Shown here: positions 17,215 to 26,884 of the stretch, piece by piece
Layout: the number at the start of each line of letters is the position of its first letter
Position numbering within the stretch: position 1 is the first letter of the stretch
Assembly (NCBI GenBank): GCA_050248715.1
Contig: JBFWRV010000017.1
Span: 27,291 to 91,290, forward strand
DNA length: 64,000 nt
Origin: AWTP1-13 sp050248715
GTDB taxonomy: Bacteria; Pseudomonadota; Alphaproteobacteria; Rhizobiales; Hyphomicrobiaceae
Direction of reading: 5' to 3'
Made by a program: the position numbers and the translations under genes
Notes under the pieces: model-generated
What the model was told of the DNA's origin: nothing
What the model saw: the letters and a program-made list of their open reading frames with translations, nothing else
Database searches by the model: none

Positions 17215-17515
17215 GCAGGGCCTCGAGGAAAGTACGTTCCTCGCTGACAATGAAACGCCTTTCCTGGGCAAAACGGAAGTTCGCTGCGCCCTCGGGATCG
17301 GCCTTGATCCGCGCGCGATAGGCTTCGTAGGCGGCGAGGCTGTCGAAGGAGATGAGCCCCCAGGCGATGGTGTTGGTTCCCTCGTGCGGCAGGAAATAGC
17401 CGACGAGGTCGCCGCCGCACTTGGGGATGATGCGGCCCCAGTTGCGGGCGTATTCGGCAAAAGCGTCGCGCTGGAAGGGGTCGATCACGTAGCGGATGAA
17501 GACAGTCACGGTCAT
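17210..17515 (-). CDS. NIPSNAP family protein
   Basis: A 101-residue protein: MTVTVFIRYVIDPFQRDAF, GDLVGYFLPHEGTNTIAWGL, SFDSLAAYEAYRARI and the closing ERTFLEALR fit the NIPSNAP dimeric alpha/beta barrel. Function is undefined; bacterial members often sit among catabolic genes. The start at 17515 follows CAGGAGG. It is upstream of the ABM-like gene on the same strand, with repeat family D between them. Confidence 0.82.
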   Translation of the reverse strand: MTVTVFIRYVIDPFQRDAFAEYARNWGRIIPKCGGDLVGYFLPHEGTNTIAWGLISFDSLAAYEAYRARIKADPEGAANFRFAQERRFIVSEERTFLEALR

Positions 17516-17631
17516 GGCAACCTCCTGGTTCGAGGCCATCGTGCCGCGCGGCCGAGACCCCATGCTACGAGCCCGGCCGAAGTGTCTTCGTCATCCCGCA
17601 CCCGCCAAGGCAGGAATCTGCCGGCCGGCAG

Positions 17632-17659
17632 AGGCGCTTGCATCGTTGCGCAAGCGCCT
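17632..17659. repeat. Perfect hairpin (AGGCGCTTGC / GCAAGCGCCT)
   Basis: A 10-base perfect stem with an 8-base loop lies 17 bases beyond the end of livF of Liv operon 2. A CGTCATCCCG fragment resembling family A precedes it. There is no T-run, so it is more likely a repeat or RNA 3'-end structure than an intrinsic terminator. Confidence 0.5.
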
Positions 17660-17676
17660 GCCTCACGGGTGTCGCG

Positions 17677-18381
17677 TCAGGCGCCCAGATACGCGCTCTT
17701 GACATGGGGGTTGTCGAGCAGTTCGGCCCCCGTGCCGGCGAGCGCCACGCGGCCCTGCTCGAGCACGTAGGAGCGGTCGGAAAGCTCGAGCGCCGCGAAG
17801 GCGTTCTGCTCCACCAGCACCACCGTCACGCCGCGGGCGCGGATGTCCCGGATGATCTCGAACGTGCGCTCAACCAGGTTAGGCGCAAGGCCCAGCGACG
17901 GCTCGTCGAACAGCACCAGCTTGGGCCGCGACATCAGCGCGCGCGAGATTGCCAGCATCTGCTGCTCGCCGCCCGAGAGGGTGCCGGCGGCCTGATGGCG
18001 GCGCTCGGCGAGAATGGGAAAACGCGCATAGAGCTGCTCGAGATCGGCGGCCACGCCGTCGGCGTCGGCGCGCAGGTAGGAGCCCATCTCCAGGTTCTCG
18101 GCCACGGTCATGTAGGGGAAGACGCGCCGCCCCTCGGGGCAATGCGCAATGCCGAGCGAAAGGATCCGCTTGGGCTCGGCGCGCGTTATGTCCTCGCCGA
18201 GGAAGGTGATGCGCCCCGCCGCGGGCGAAAGCAGCCCGGAGATCGCCTTCAAGGTGGTGGTCTTGCCCGCACCGTTGGCACCGATCAGCGTGACGAGCTC
18301 GCCCTGCTTCACCTCGATCGACAATTCCCGCACCGCTTCGACCTTGCCGTAGCGGCACACGAGTCCCTCAACCGTGAGCAC
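17677..18381 (-). CDS. livF: Branched-chain-type ABC transporter ATP-binding protein (LivF)
   Basis: A 234-residue ATPase with Walker A GANGAGKTTT (about 34-43), LSGGEQQ signature at 135-141, Walker B LVLFDEPSLGLAP and the LVEQNAF switch. No ATG lies at the domain start; the GTG at 18381, after GAGAGG and overlapping the livG end by 14 bases, is chosen. Last gene of Liv operon 2. Confidence 0.92.
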   Translation of the reverse strand: MLTVEGLVCRYGKVEAVRELSIEVKQGELVTLIGANGAGKTTTLKAISGLLSPAAGRITFLGEDITRAEPKRILSLGIAHCPEGRRVFPYMTVAENLEMGSYLRADADGVAADLEQLYARFPILAERRHQAAGTLSGGEQQMLAISRALMSRPKLVLFDEPSLGLAPNLVERTFEIIRDIRARGVTVVLVEQNAFAALELSDRSYVLEQGRVALAGTGAELLDNPHVKSAYLGA

Positions 18382-19159
18382 GGGCGTACCTCTCGCCGAG
18401 ATAGGCGCGAATGACGTCGGGGTTCCTCTGGATCTCGGCGGGCGAGCCTTGCGCAATGATGCGCCCGTGGTTGAGGCAGACGATGCGGTCCGACACGCCC
18501 ATCACCATCTTCATGTCGTGCTCGACCAGCAGCACGGTGATGCCATTGGCGCGGATGCGAGCCAGCAGGTCCATGAAGCTCGCGGTTTCCGTGGGGTTCA
18601 TGCCGGACACCGGCTCGTCGAGGAGCAGCAGTCTGGGCTTGGCGGCCAAAGCGATGGCAACTTCCAGCAACCGCAGCTCCCCATAGGGAAGCGAGGAGGC
18701 GACATCGTGCGCGCGTGCATCGAGCCCAACGAAACGCAGAATCCGGGACGCCTCCTCGGCAAGCTCCCGTTCCTCGCGCGCGACCGAGGGGAGGCCGAGC
18801 AGAATGGCGAGTGGTCGCTGCTTGGATTGCAGGTGCAGACCGATCGCCACGTTGCCATGCACGGTCTGGCCCGTGAACACGCTGGTCTTTTGGAAGGTGC
18901 GCACCACGCCGAGCGCGGCGATGGCGTTGGGCTCGAGCCCGTTCAGCCGCGTCTGACGATAGCGCAATTCGCCGCCGGCGGGCGTCGCATAGCCGGTGAT
19001 GGCATTGAAGGCCGTGGTCTTGCCCGCGCCGTTCGGGCCTATGAGGGAGAGCACCTCCCCCTTGCGCACCTCGAAGGTGGCCGCATCGACAGCCGTCAGC
19101 CCCCCGAAGCGGATCGTCAGCGCCTCGACGGCAAGCTCGACGTCGGCGCCCGCGGTCAT
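18368..19159 (-). CDS. livG: Branched-chain-type ABC transporter ATP-binding protein (LivG)
   Basis: A 263-residue ATPase: GPNGAGKTT Walker A near residues 41-49, RTFQKTSVF Q-loop region, LPYGELRLLE signature variant, LLLLDEPVSGMNP Walker B and LVEHDMKMV switch. Its ATG overlaps the livM stop (ATGA), implying coupled translation. The frame stays open far upstream through livM in another frame; this is not a fusion. Confidence 0.93.
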   Translation of the reverse strand: MTAGADVELAVEALTIRFGGLTAVDAATFEVRKGEVLSLIGPNGAGKTTAFNAITGYATPAGGELRYRQTRLNGLEPNAIAALGVVRTFQKTSVFTGQTVHGNVAIGLHLQSKQRPLAILLGLPSVAREERELAEEASRILRFVGLDARAHDVASSLPYGELRLLEVAIALAAKPRLLLLDEPVSGMNPTETASFMDLLARIRANGITVLLVEHDMKMVMGVSDRIVCLNHGRIIAQGSPAEIQRNPDVIRAYLGERYARAHG

Positions 19160-20196
19160 CGCGCGGCCTCGGCGGCCGGCGGGCGGGCAGTCGTGCCGAC
19201 CGCCGCGGATGCCCGGCCCTGCCACCAGCGGCGCGCCGCCGGCACGATGCCCTCGGGCAGGAAATAGACGACCAGGATCATCAGCACGCCGTAGATCACC
19301 CACTGCACCTCGGGCTTGATGGCGGCGGCGCGCAGCATTTCCGGTAGCAAGCCGAAAATGAGGCCTCCGACGATGGGCCCCGCCAGCGTGCCCTTGCCGC
19401 CGCTGACAACCATGATCACCATCGTCACCGTGTAGATGAAGAGAAATACGTCCGGGTCGACGATGCGGACATAATGGGCATAGAGCGCCCCGGCCGCACC
19501 CGCCATGGCTGCCGAGATCATCGTCGCCACCACGAGGTAGTGCGTGACGTTGACGCCGACGGAGGTGGCGAGCGGCTCGTTCTCCCTCAGCGCCATCATG
19601 GCGCGCCCGGCGCGCGAGTGCACGAGACGGCGAATGAGCACGTAGCAGATCACGGCGAGGGCGAGCACGAGCCAGTAGTTGGCCGGCTTGCGCAGGAAGT
19701 GCCACTCGAACACGCCGGGTATGCCGAGCCGCAGCGCCGGGATGTTGTTGAGCGCCATGGGGCCCTGCGTCAGCTCCACCCAGTTGAGGGCGACGAGGCG
19801 CACGACCTCGGCAAAGCTCACCGTGACGATGACGAAGTAGGCGCCCCGCACCTTGAACGAGATCTTGCCGATAACCCAGCCGCTCAAGCCGGCGAGAATG
19901 ATGCCGCAGAGCATGGCGAACCAGACGGGCTTTGCCTCCACCTTAACCAGCCAGTCCGGCAGCAGATGCACCTCGAACCCCAGCGACACCAGGCTCGAGA
20001 CGTAGGCACCGATGCCGAAGAAGGCGACATGGCCCAGGCTGAGCTGTCCCGTGTAGCCGAGCAGCAGGTTCAGGCTCATCGCGGCGATGATGAAGATGCC
20101 CGTGATGATGAGCACGTGCAAAACGTAAAGGTCGGCCAGCCACAGCGGCACCGAGGCGAGAAAAGCGAGCCAGGTGACGGAGAGCCAGCGCTTCAA
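19156..20196 (-). CDS. livM: Branched-chain-type ABC transporter permease (LivM)
   Basis: A 346-residue permease with the LivM marks MSLNLLLGYTGQLSLGHVAFFGIGAY, ALRENEPLATSVGVN (coupling motif) and SGGKGTLAGPIVG, and about nine membrane segments. Its ATG overlaps the livH stop by the ATGA arrangement. The tail from about residue 320 is Arg- and Ala-rich and probably cytoplasmic. Confidence 0.93.
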   Translation of the reverse strand: MKRWLSVTWLAFLASVPLWLADLYVLHVLIITGIFIIAAMSLNLLLGYTGQLSLGHVAFFGIGAYVSSLVSLGFEVHLLPDWLVKVEAKPVWFAMLCGIILAGLSGWVIGKISFKVRGAYFVIVTVSFAEVVRLVALNWVELTQGPMALNNIPALRLGIPGVFEWHFLRKPANYWLVLALAVICYVLIRRLVHSRAGRAMMALRENEPLATSVGVNVTHYLVVATMISAAMAGAAGALYAHYVRIVDPDVFLFIYTVTMVIMVVSGGKGTLAGPIVGGLIFGLLPEMLRAAAIKPEVQWVIYGVLMILVVYFLPEGIVPAARRWWQGRASAAVGTTARPPAAEAAR

Positions 20197-21065
20197 CCGA
20201 TGCGTTCCTTCTGGGCGAACAGGCCGGTCGGCTTGACGAGGAGAATGACGATGATAACCAGGAAGCCCATGCCGTCGCGGAAGCCCGAGGAGACGTAGCC
20301 CGCGCCCAACTCCTCCATGAATGCGAGGATGAACCCGCCGATGGTGGCCCCGGGGATGCTGCCGAGCCCGCCCAGGATGACGATGGCGAAGGCCTTGAGC
20401 GAGGCGAGGTCACCCATCGTCGGATAGACGACGAATACGGGGCCAAGCAGCGCGCCGGCTGCTGCCGCCAGGCCAGAGCCCAGCGCGAACGTGGCGGTAT
20501 GGATGAAGTTGATCTCGACGCCCATCAGCGCCGCCGTCTCGCGATCCTGGAAAGTGGCGCGCATGGCTTTGCCGAGACGCGTGCGGTTGATCAGGGCATA
20601 ACTGGCAACGATCAGCGCCAGCGCCACGACGAACACGAACAGCCGGTTCCAGGAGACCGATACGGGCCCCAGCACCAGCGGCGCGGACGGAAACGGGGTA
20701 TCGATCGACTTGGCTACGCCGGACCAGGTGAGCTGCTCCATGTTCTGCAGCGCGATCCAGGCGCCGATCATCACCAGCATGGTAGTGTCGATGTCGGCGC
20801 CGCGCAGCCGTCGCAGCAGAAGAAACTCGAGCACGGCGCCCAGCATCATGCCGAGCACGACGGCCAGGACGAGCGCCAGGAAGAAGTTCACGCCGGCGAA
20901 CATCACCCACATGAACATCATGTAGGCGCCGAAGCTGTAGAGTTCGCCATGGGTGAAGTTGACCACCCGCATGATGCCGAAGATCAGCGTCAGCCCGATG
21001 CCCAGCAGCGCGTACGTGCCGCCGAGAATGAGGGCATTGAGGCCGTGCTGGAGGAGCTGGTCCAT
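20193..21065 (-). CDS. livH: Branched-chain-type ABC transporter permease (LivH)
   Basis: A 290-residue permease: LGIGLTLIFGIMRVVNFTHGELYSFGAY, then RATFQDRETAALMGVEI (coupling motif) and AFAIVILGGLGSIPGA. This is standard LivH length with about eight membrane segments. It follows the binding-protein gene across a 62-base gap that contains a strong hairpin. Confidence 0.93.
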   Translation of the reverse strand: MDQLLQHGLNALILGGTYALLGIGLTLIFGIMRVVNFTHGELYSFGAYMMFMWVMFAGVNFFLALVLAVVLGMMLGAVLEFLLLRRLRGADIDTTMLVMIGAWIALQNMEQLTWSGVAKSIDTPFPSAPLVLGPVSVSWNRLFVFVVALALIVASYALINRTRLGKAMRATFQDRETAALMGVEINFIHTATFALGSGLAAAAGALLGPVFVVYPTMGDLASLKAFAIVILGGLGSIPGATIGGFILAFMEELGAGYVSSGFRDGMGFLVIIVILLVKPTGLFAQKERIG

Positions 21066-21080
21066 CGAGGTCTTCTTCTC

Positions 21081-21112
21081 CCTCTCCCCATGCTCTTCGG
21101 CGCGGGGAGAGG
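21081..21112. promoter_or_regulatory. Intercistronic hairpin between binding-protein gene and livH
   Basis: CCTCTCCCC (21081-21089) pairs perfectly with GGGGAGAGG (21104-21112) over a 14-base loop. Such stem-loops behind transporter binding-protein genes commonly stabilise that part of the message so that the binding protein is made in excess. The T-run needed for termination is absent. Confidence 0.5.
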
Positions 21113-21127
21113 GGAGATCGGCGCGGC

Positions 21128-22291
21128 CTACTGCCTCACGACCTTGCCGCCCTCGATCTTGACGAGGTACACGGACGGCACGTTCTGCGCGCTCTCCTTG
21201 CCGGCCGGTCCCTGCTTGATGAAGGCGATGTCGCCGTTGATTCCCTTCACCTTGACGCCCCAAAGCGCCTTAGTGATCGCCTGGGCGTCGGGTTTGCCGG
21301 CCGCCTTGATCGCCTCGACGATGGTGTAGATGCCGTCCCAGCCGCGGAAGCCTTCCGTCAGGCCGCCGACGTTGTGCTTCTTCTGGTTCCAGAGCGCCAC
21401 GAACTTCTTGGCGACGTCGGGGTTCTTGACCGCGTCGGGGAACCAGGGCGTGAAGAACACCAGATGATAGGAGCCATTGGCGGCATCGCCGGCCTGGGCG
21501 ATCAGCTGGTCGGGCGAGTTGGAGCCGCCGGTGGTGATGATGCGCTGGGGAACCTGCTGGTCCTTGGCCTGCTTCAGGATGAGCGTGATCTGCTCCACCG
21601 CCGTCGTCACGAACAGCGTGTCGCTGCCCGAGGCCTTGATCTTGGCGAGCTGGGCGGAGAAGTCGGTGCCCTTCGGGTCCATCGTCTCCATCACGCCGAC
21701 CTGCACCCCTTCCCTCTTTGCCATCTCGGAGAATTCCTTGGAGGCACCGAGACCAAAGTCGTTGTTGGTCGCGAGGAAGTCGGCCTTCTTGATGCCGAGC
21801 GTCTTGACCAGCGGCGTGAATGCCTTAGCCTCCATCTCCGAGGTCGGGCTGATGCGGAAGATGTAGGGGTTGCCGGAGACGGTGATCTTGCCGGACGATG
21901 ATGTCTCGACCAGCATCGGCACCTTGTATTCCTCGAGCTTCGGCATGACCGCGAGCGTCAGCGTCGAGCTCCAGGCGCCCAGCATCACCGGCACCTTGTC
22001 CTTGACGATCAGCTTCTCGGCCGTGGCGACGGCCTCGGTCGGGTTCGACTTGTTGTCCTCGATGATGAGCTGGATTTTTTTCCCGAGCACGCCGCCGGCC
22101 TTGTTGATCTCCTCCTCGGCGATCCTGGCGCCCTGCGCGACGTAGTTGCCGGATGCCGCGAAGGCGCCCGTCAGCGGCTGCGTCACGCCGATCTTGATGG
22201 TGTCCTGCGCGCCTGCGGCGGCGCCGAGGAGGGTTGCGCTCAGCACGGCACTGAGGGCTGTGAACATCAGATTGCGAGCATTGAATCTCAT
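21128..22291 (-). CDS. Liv-type ABC transporter substrate-binding protein
   Basis: A 387-residue Peripla_BP_6 protein with a signal peptide (hydrophobic FTALSAVLSATLLGAAAGA, likely cut after GAQ), then DTIKIGVTQPLTGAFAASG, LIIEDNKSNPTEAVATAEKLI, ASNDFG-like ATNDFGLG and TTGGSNSPDQLIAQAG. The ligand is unknown. The start at 22291 fits the signal peptide; the frame is open to 22399 without one. It is downstream of an LLM oxidoreductase gene and leads Liv operon 2, linking transport to the catabolic genes upstream. Confidence 0.92.
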   Translation of the reverse strand: MRFNARNLMFTALSAVLSATLLGAAAGAQDTIKIGVTQPLTGAFAASGNYVAQGARIAEEEINKAGGVLGKKIQLIIEDNKSNPTEAVATAEKLIVKDKVPVMLGAWSSTLTLAVMPKLEEYKVPMLVETSSSGKITVSGNPYIFRISPTSEMEAKAFTPLVKTLGIKKADFLATNNDFGLGASKEFSEMAKREGVQVGVMETMDPKGTDFSAQLAKIKASGSDTLFVTTAVEQITLILKQAKDQQVPQRIITTGGSNSPDQLIAQAGDAANGSYHLVFFTPWFPDAVKNPDVAKKFVALWNQKKHNVGGLTEGFRGWDGIYTIVEAIKAAGKPDAQAITKALWGVKVKGINGDIAFIKQGPAGKESAQNVPSVYLVKIEGGKVVRQ

Positions 22292-22450
22292 AGGCGTCTC
22301 CCGTTGCTGCAGCATGCGGCGGTAGTCTCGAGGATCAATTTCTGGGGGTCTCGCTGGGCATCTTGTGCCAAGGTCAGCAACACCATCACAGTTCGACAAT
22401 AAGAGGACCTCCCGTCACTGACAAGTTTTGGCGGGCGGCCGACGACGACT

Positions 22451-23413
22451 TCACTTCATCTTCTTTTTCAGTCGAGGGATGATTTCCTTGGCCACCGCCT
22501 CGACCTGCTCGTTTTCATAGCGGTAGGGCACGAAGATTATGCGATCGATGCCGGTCGCAAGGTGCGGCTCCAGCTGCTCCACGCACTCCTCGACGGTCCC
22601 CATGATGGCGCTCTCCATGGTCGATTCCGACCACGACGCATAGTCCCACTCCGTCTGCAGCCAGTGCTTCATCGGCGCCTCGATCTTGTCGCGGGCGCCA
22701 ATGCAGATCGGGAGCTGGTTGGTGGAGATCAGCTCGTCGGGATTGCGCCCGGCTTCCTCGGCAAAGCCGCGGATTCGGGCCCAGACGCGGGAGAAGCTTT
22801 CGGCCGTGTAGTAGTAGGTGAGCCAGCCGTCGCCCTTGGTGGCGGCGCGCTTGAGCACGGCGTCGACGTAGCCGCCGATCAGGATCGGCGGCCGAGGCTT
22901 CTGCACGGGCTTGGGGTAGAGCACCGCGCCGCGCAGCTTGTAGGGCGGGTAGTCGCCGTCGACTTTCTCCTCCGTCCAGAGACGGTTGATGATCTCCAGG
23001 CCCTGCTCCATGATCTTGCCGCGCTGATGAAAGTCGACGCCCATGGAGTCGAACTCGCGCTTGTACCAGCCCACTGCCGCCCCGACGATCAGGCGCCCGT
23101 CCGAGATGTGATCGATGGTGGCAAGCTCCTTGGCCAGGATCACGGGGTTGCGCATCGGCATGACCAGGATGCCCGTGCCGATCTTGATCTTGGAGGTGCG
23201 CGCCGCCACCGCGGTCAGAATGGCAAGCGACTCGTGGATCGGAAAATTGGGATCGACCCCGAGCAGGATATGGTCCCAGGCCCACAGCGACTCGTAGCCC
23301 AGCTTCTCCATGCGCACGCCATAGTCGATGAGCGCCTTCGCGTCCGGCATCTCCGGATACTTGGTGAAGTTGCGCATGGCGATGCCGAATGCGGTCTGCT
23401 TCTTCTTGGCCAT
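22451..23413 (-). CDS. LLM class F420-dependent-type oxidoreductase
   Basis: A 320-residue luciferase-like protein: YESLWAWDHILLG, KIKIGTGILVMPMRNPVILAKELATID, GRLIVGAAVGWYKREFDSMGVDF and PPILIGGYVDAVLKRAATKGDGW follow the pattern of the F420-dependent LLM subgroup (TIGR03619-like). It would catalyse a hydride transfer to or from a small organic substrate with F420 or FMN; the cofactor cannot be decided from sequence, but the F420 genes on the same strand a few kilobases upstream favour F420. Start ATG at 23413. Confidence 0.88.
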   Translation of the reverse strand: MAKKKQTAFGIAMRNFTKYPEMPDAKALIDYGVRMEKLGYESLWAWDHILLGVDPNFPIHESLAILTAVAARTSKIKIGTGILVMPMRNPVILAKELATIDHISDGRLIVGAAVGWYKREFDSMGVDFHQRGKIMEQGLEIINRLWTEEKVDGDYPPYKLRGAVLYPKPVQKPRPPILIGGYVDAVLKRAATKGDGWLTYYYTAESFSRVWARIRGFAEEAGRNPDELISTNQLPICIGARDKIEAPMKHWLQTEWDYASWSESTMESAIMGTVEECVEQLEPHLATGIDRIIFVPYRYENEQVEAVAKEIIPRLKKKMK

Positions 23414-23480
23414 AGTGACTCCATCAGCCTCAAGCGCTTCCCTCGCCCTAGCGGGGAGGGGAATTCGGTCGGCGATCGCC

Positions 23481-24260
23481 TCACGCCGTATAAAGTCGCT
23501 CCGGATCGAGCTCGCGCAGAACGTCGAGTTCCTCCGGGCGCGGCGGCTCTGCGATCTCCAGCTTGCTGTCGAACAACAGCTCGAAGCCCGTGTTCTCCTG
23601 CACCTGCTCTCGCGTCACGCCCTGATGCAGGGCGAGCACCTTCATCTCGCGCGTCTGATCGTCGAACCCCATGATGGCGAGGTCGGTGACCACGCGCCAC
23701 ATGCCGCCCTGCGGCAGTCCGGCCTCGGCGCGCGTGCGCCGGCCCTTGATCCAGCCGGGCGAGGTGATGAAGTCGACGTCGGCGACGAAGCGGCGTTTCT
23801 CGTGCTTCATGGCGACGATCATGTCGGTGAGCGAGGAGATGTCGTTGCCGCCGCCGGTGCCGGGGAGCCTGATCTTCGGGTTGTCGGGATCGCCGATGAA
23901 GGAGGAGTTGAGGTTGCCGAAGCGGTCGATCTGCGCGCCGCCCATGAAGCCCACGTCCACATATCCGCGCTGCAGGAGCAGGAGCACGTCGGTGATCGGC
24001 AGCACCATGTTGGCGCGGCGCGTGCAGCGTTGCTCGTTGGTCGACGGCGGCAGCTCGCCGGGCACGATGAAGGGGCCGATCGTGCCGCCCTCGAACAGGA
24101 TGGTGAGGTGCGGGGCGAAGTTGCACTGCGCCAGCGTGGCGGCAAGCAGCGGGATGCCGACGCCGGCGAACACGATCTGCCCGTCCTTGAGCAGCCGCGA
24201 GGCCATCACAGCCAGCAGCTCGGAGGCGGTATAGGCGCCGGCGCGATCGTGCTTAGTCAT
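23481..24260 (-). CDS. CoA transferase subunit beta (family I, GctB/IpdB-like)
   Basis: A 259-residue family I CoA-transferase beta subunit. GVGIPLLAATLAQ and LTILFEGGTIGP are present; the Glu at residue 57 in FEGG is where the catalytic Glu of glutaconate CoA transferase lies. It is also like IpdB of mycobacterial steroid breakdown, whose enzyme hydrolyses a ring rather than moving CoA, so a C-C or ring hydrolase role is a real alternative. Its start overlaps the alpha subunit stop by eight bases, so the subunits are made together. Confidence 0.87.
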   Translation of the reverse strand: MTKHDRAGAYTASELLAVMASRLLKDGQIVFAGVGIPLLAATLAQCNFAPHLTILFEGGTIGPFIVPGELPPSTNEQRCTRRANMVLPITDVLLLLQRGYVDVGFMGGAQIDRFGNLNSSFIGDPDNPKIRLPGTGGGNDISSLTDMIVAMKHEKRRFVADVDFITSPGWIKGRRTRAEAGLPQGGMWRVVTDLAIMGFDDQTREMKVLALHQGVTREQVQENTGFELLFDSKLEIAEPPRPEELDVLRELDPERLYTA

Positions 24261-25241
24261 TGTGAACGCTCCTGCCGCGGCGGCACGCATCGAGCACGGC
24301 GTCCATGCCGAGCTTGTCGAGATACTCGGACCAGGACTTGGGTGCGTGGTAGAATTCCTCCAGATACTGCCTGCAGCCGGTCACCGCGTCCTTGGAGACG
24401 CGCTTGGCGTAATCGTCGAGGCTCGAGAAGAACGGCTCGTAGACGCCGTAGCATTCGTGCGGCGCGCAGCCCATCGGGGCCTCCACCACCGCCTCCACGG
24501 TGAAGAAGGGGATGCGCGTGGCGTCCGGCGTGCGCCGGATCTGATCGTTGGAGACGATGCGCTCGGTCGTCAGGATCACGCGGTTGGCGGCCATCGCCAT
24601 GTCGATGTCCATGAACTGCAGGCCGTCGAGCTGGGCATTGCCGTAGGCATCGCAGCGTTGCACGTGGATGAGCGCCACGTCGGGGTTGAGCGCCGGCAGC
24701 AGCGTCACCTGCTCGCCCGTGAAGGGACAGGCCATCGTCCTGATCTCATCGCCGACGCGCTTGCCGACGTCGGAGCCCACCATCGACCGCGAGGGCATGA
24801 AGGGCACGCCCATGGCGCCGGCGCGGTAACGCAGGCCGATCGACATGTGGCTCCACTCGTCGAAGCGGGCGAGCTTGGCCTCCGTATAGTGGCGCATCAC
24901 CTTCGACACGCCCCAGACGATGCCCTGGGAGAACCAGCTGGTGATGATGTGCTTGCACACGCCCGAGGCGAGCAGCAGGTCGCCTTCGGTGGAGGTGATC
25001 GAGCGGGAGACGGTCAGGTCCTGCTTGCGCGCGCGGATCAGCGCCCAGATCATGGCGATGGGCGTCCGCGACAGCGTGCAACCGCCGATCGCCACGTGCT
25101 CGCCGTTCTTGACAAGCCCGGCGGCCTCCTCGAGGGACATGACTTTTTCCCGCAGGCCGCGGTCGCGCGCGAGCGTCGCCTTGCGCAGCTGCTGATAGGG
25201 CTCGACCAGGGTGCCTGTGCTCATGCGGTGCTCGTTCCCGA

Positions 25242-25245
<4 letters not shown>
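24253..25245 (-). CDS. CoA transferase subunit alpha (family I, GctA/IpdA-like)
   Basis: A 330-residue alpha subunit: KVMSLEEAAGLVKNGEHVAIGG, RTPIAMIWALIRARKQDLTVS, ITSTEGDLLLASG, PFMPSRSMVGSDVG and DVALIHVQRCDAYGNAQ match the GctA/IpdA group. The ATG at 25245 overlaps the stop of the PLP-enzyme gene (ATGA); an ATG at 25224 preceded by GGGAACGAG is an alternative start. With the beta subunit it activates or opens an acid metabolite in the cytoplasm. Confidence 0.87.
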
Positions 25246-26762
<1,517 letters not shown>

Positions 26763-26793
26763 CACGCCACCTTGATCGGCGCCGATGTTTCTA

Positions 26794-26813
26794 TTGTCCT
26801 ATTATTAGGACAA
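26794..26813 (-). promoter_or_regulatory. Operator-like dyad TTGTCCTA-TTAT-TAGGACAA
   Basis: A perfect 8-base inverted repeat with a 4-base centre, 31 bases upstream of the PLP-enzyme start. It fits TTGTNCTANNNNTAGNACAA, also matched at 38101-38120 and partly at 33449-33468. The AT-rich centre reads TAATAAT on the minus strand and could be the -10 box, with ATGACA (26831-26826) as -35, so a bound repressor would block transcription. The GntR-type regulator at 35447 is the nearest candidate. Confidence 0.6.
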
Positions 26814-26884
26814 GTGGCGACCGCTGTCATCAAGGCCCGGGTGCCGATTGCAGAGAACAATTTTGCAACCCGGGCACAAGTCGT

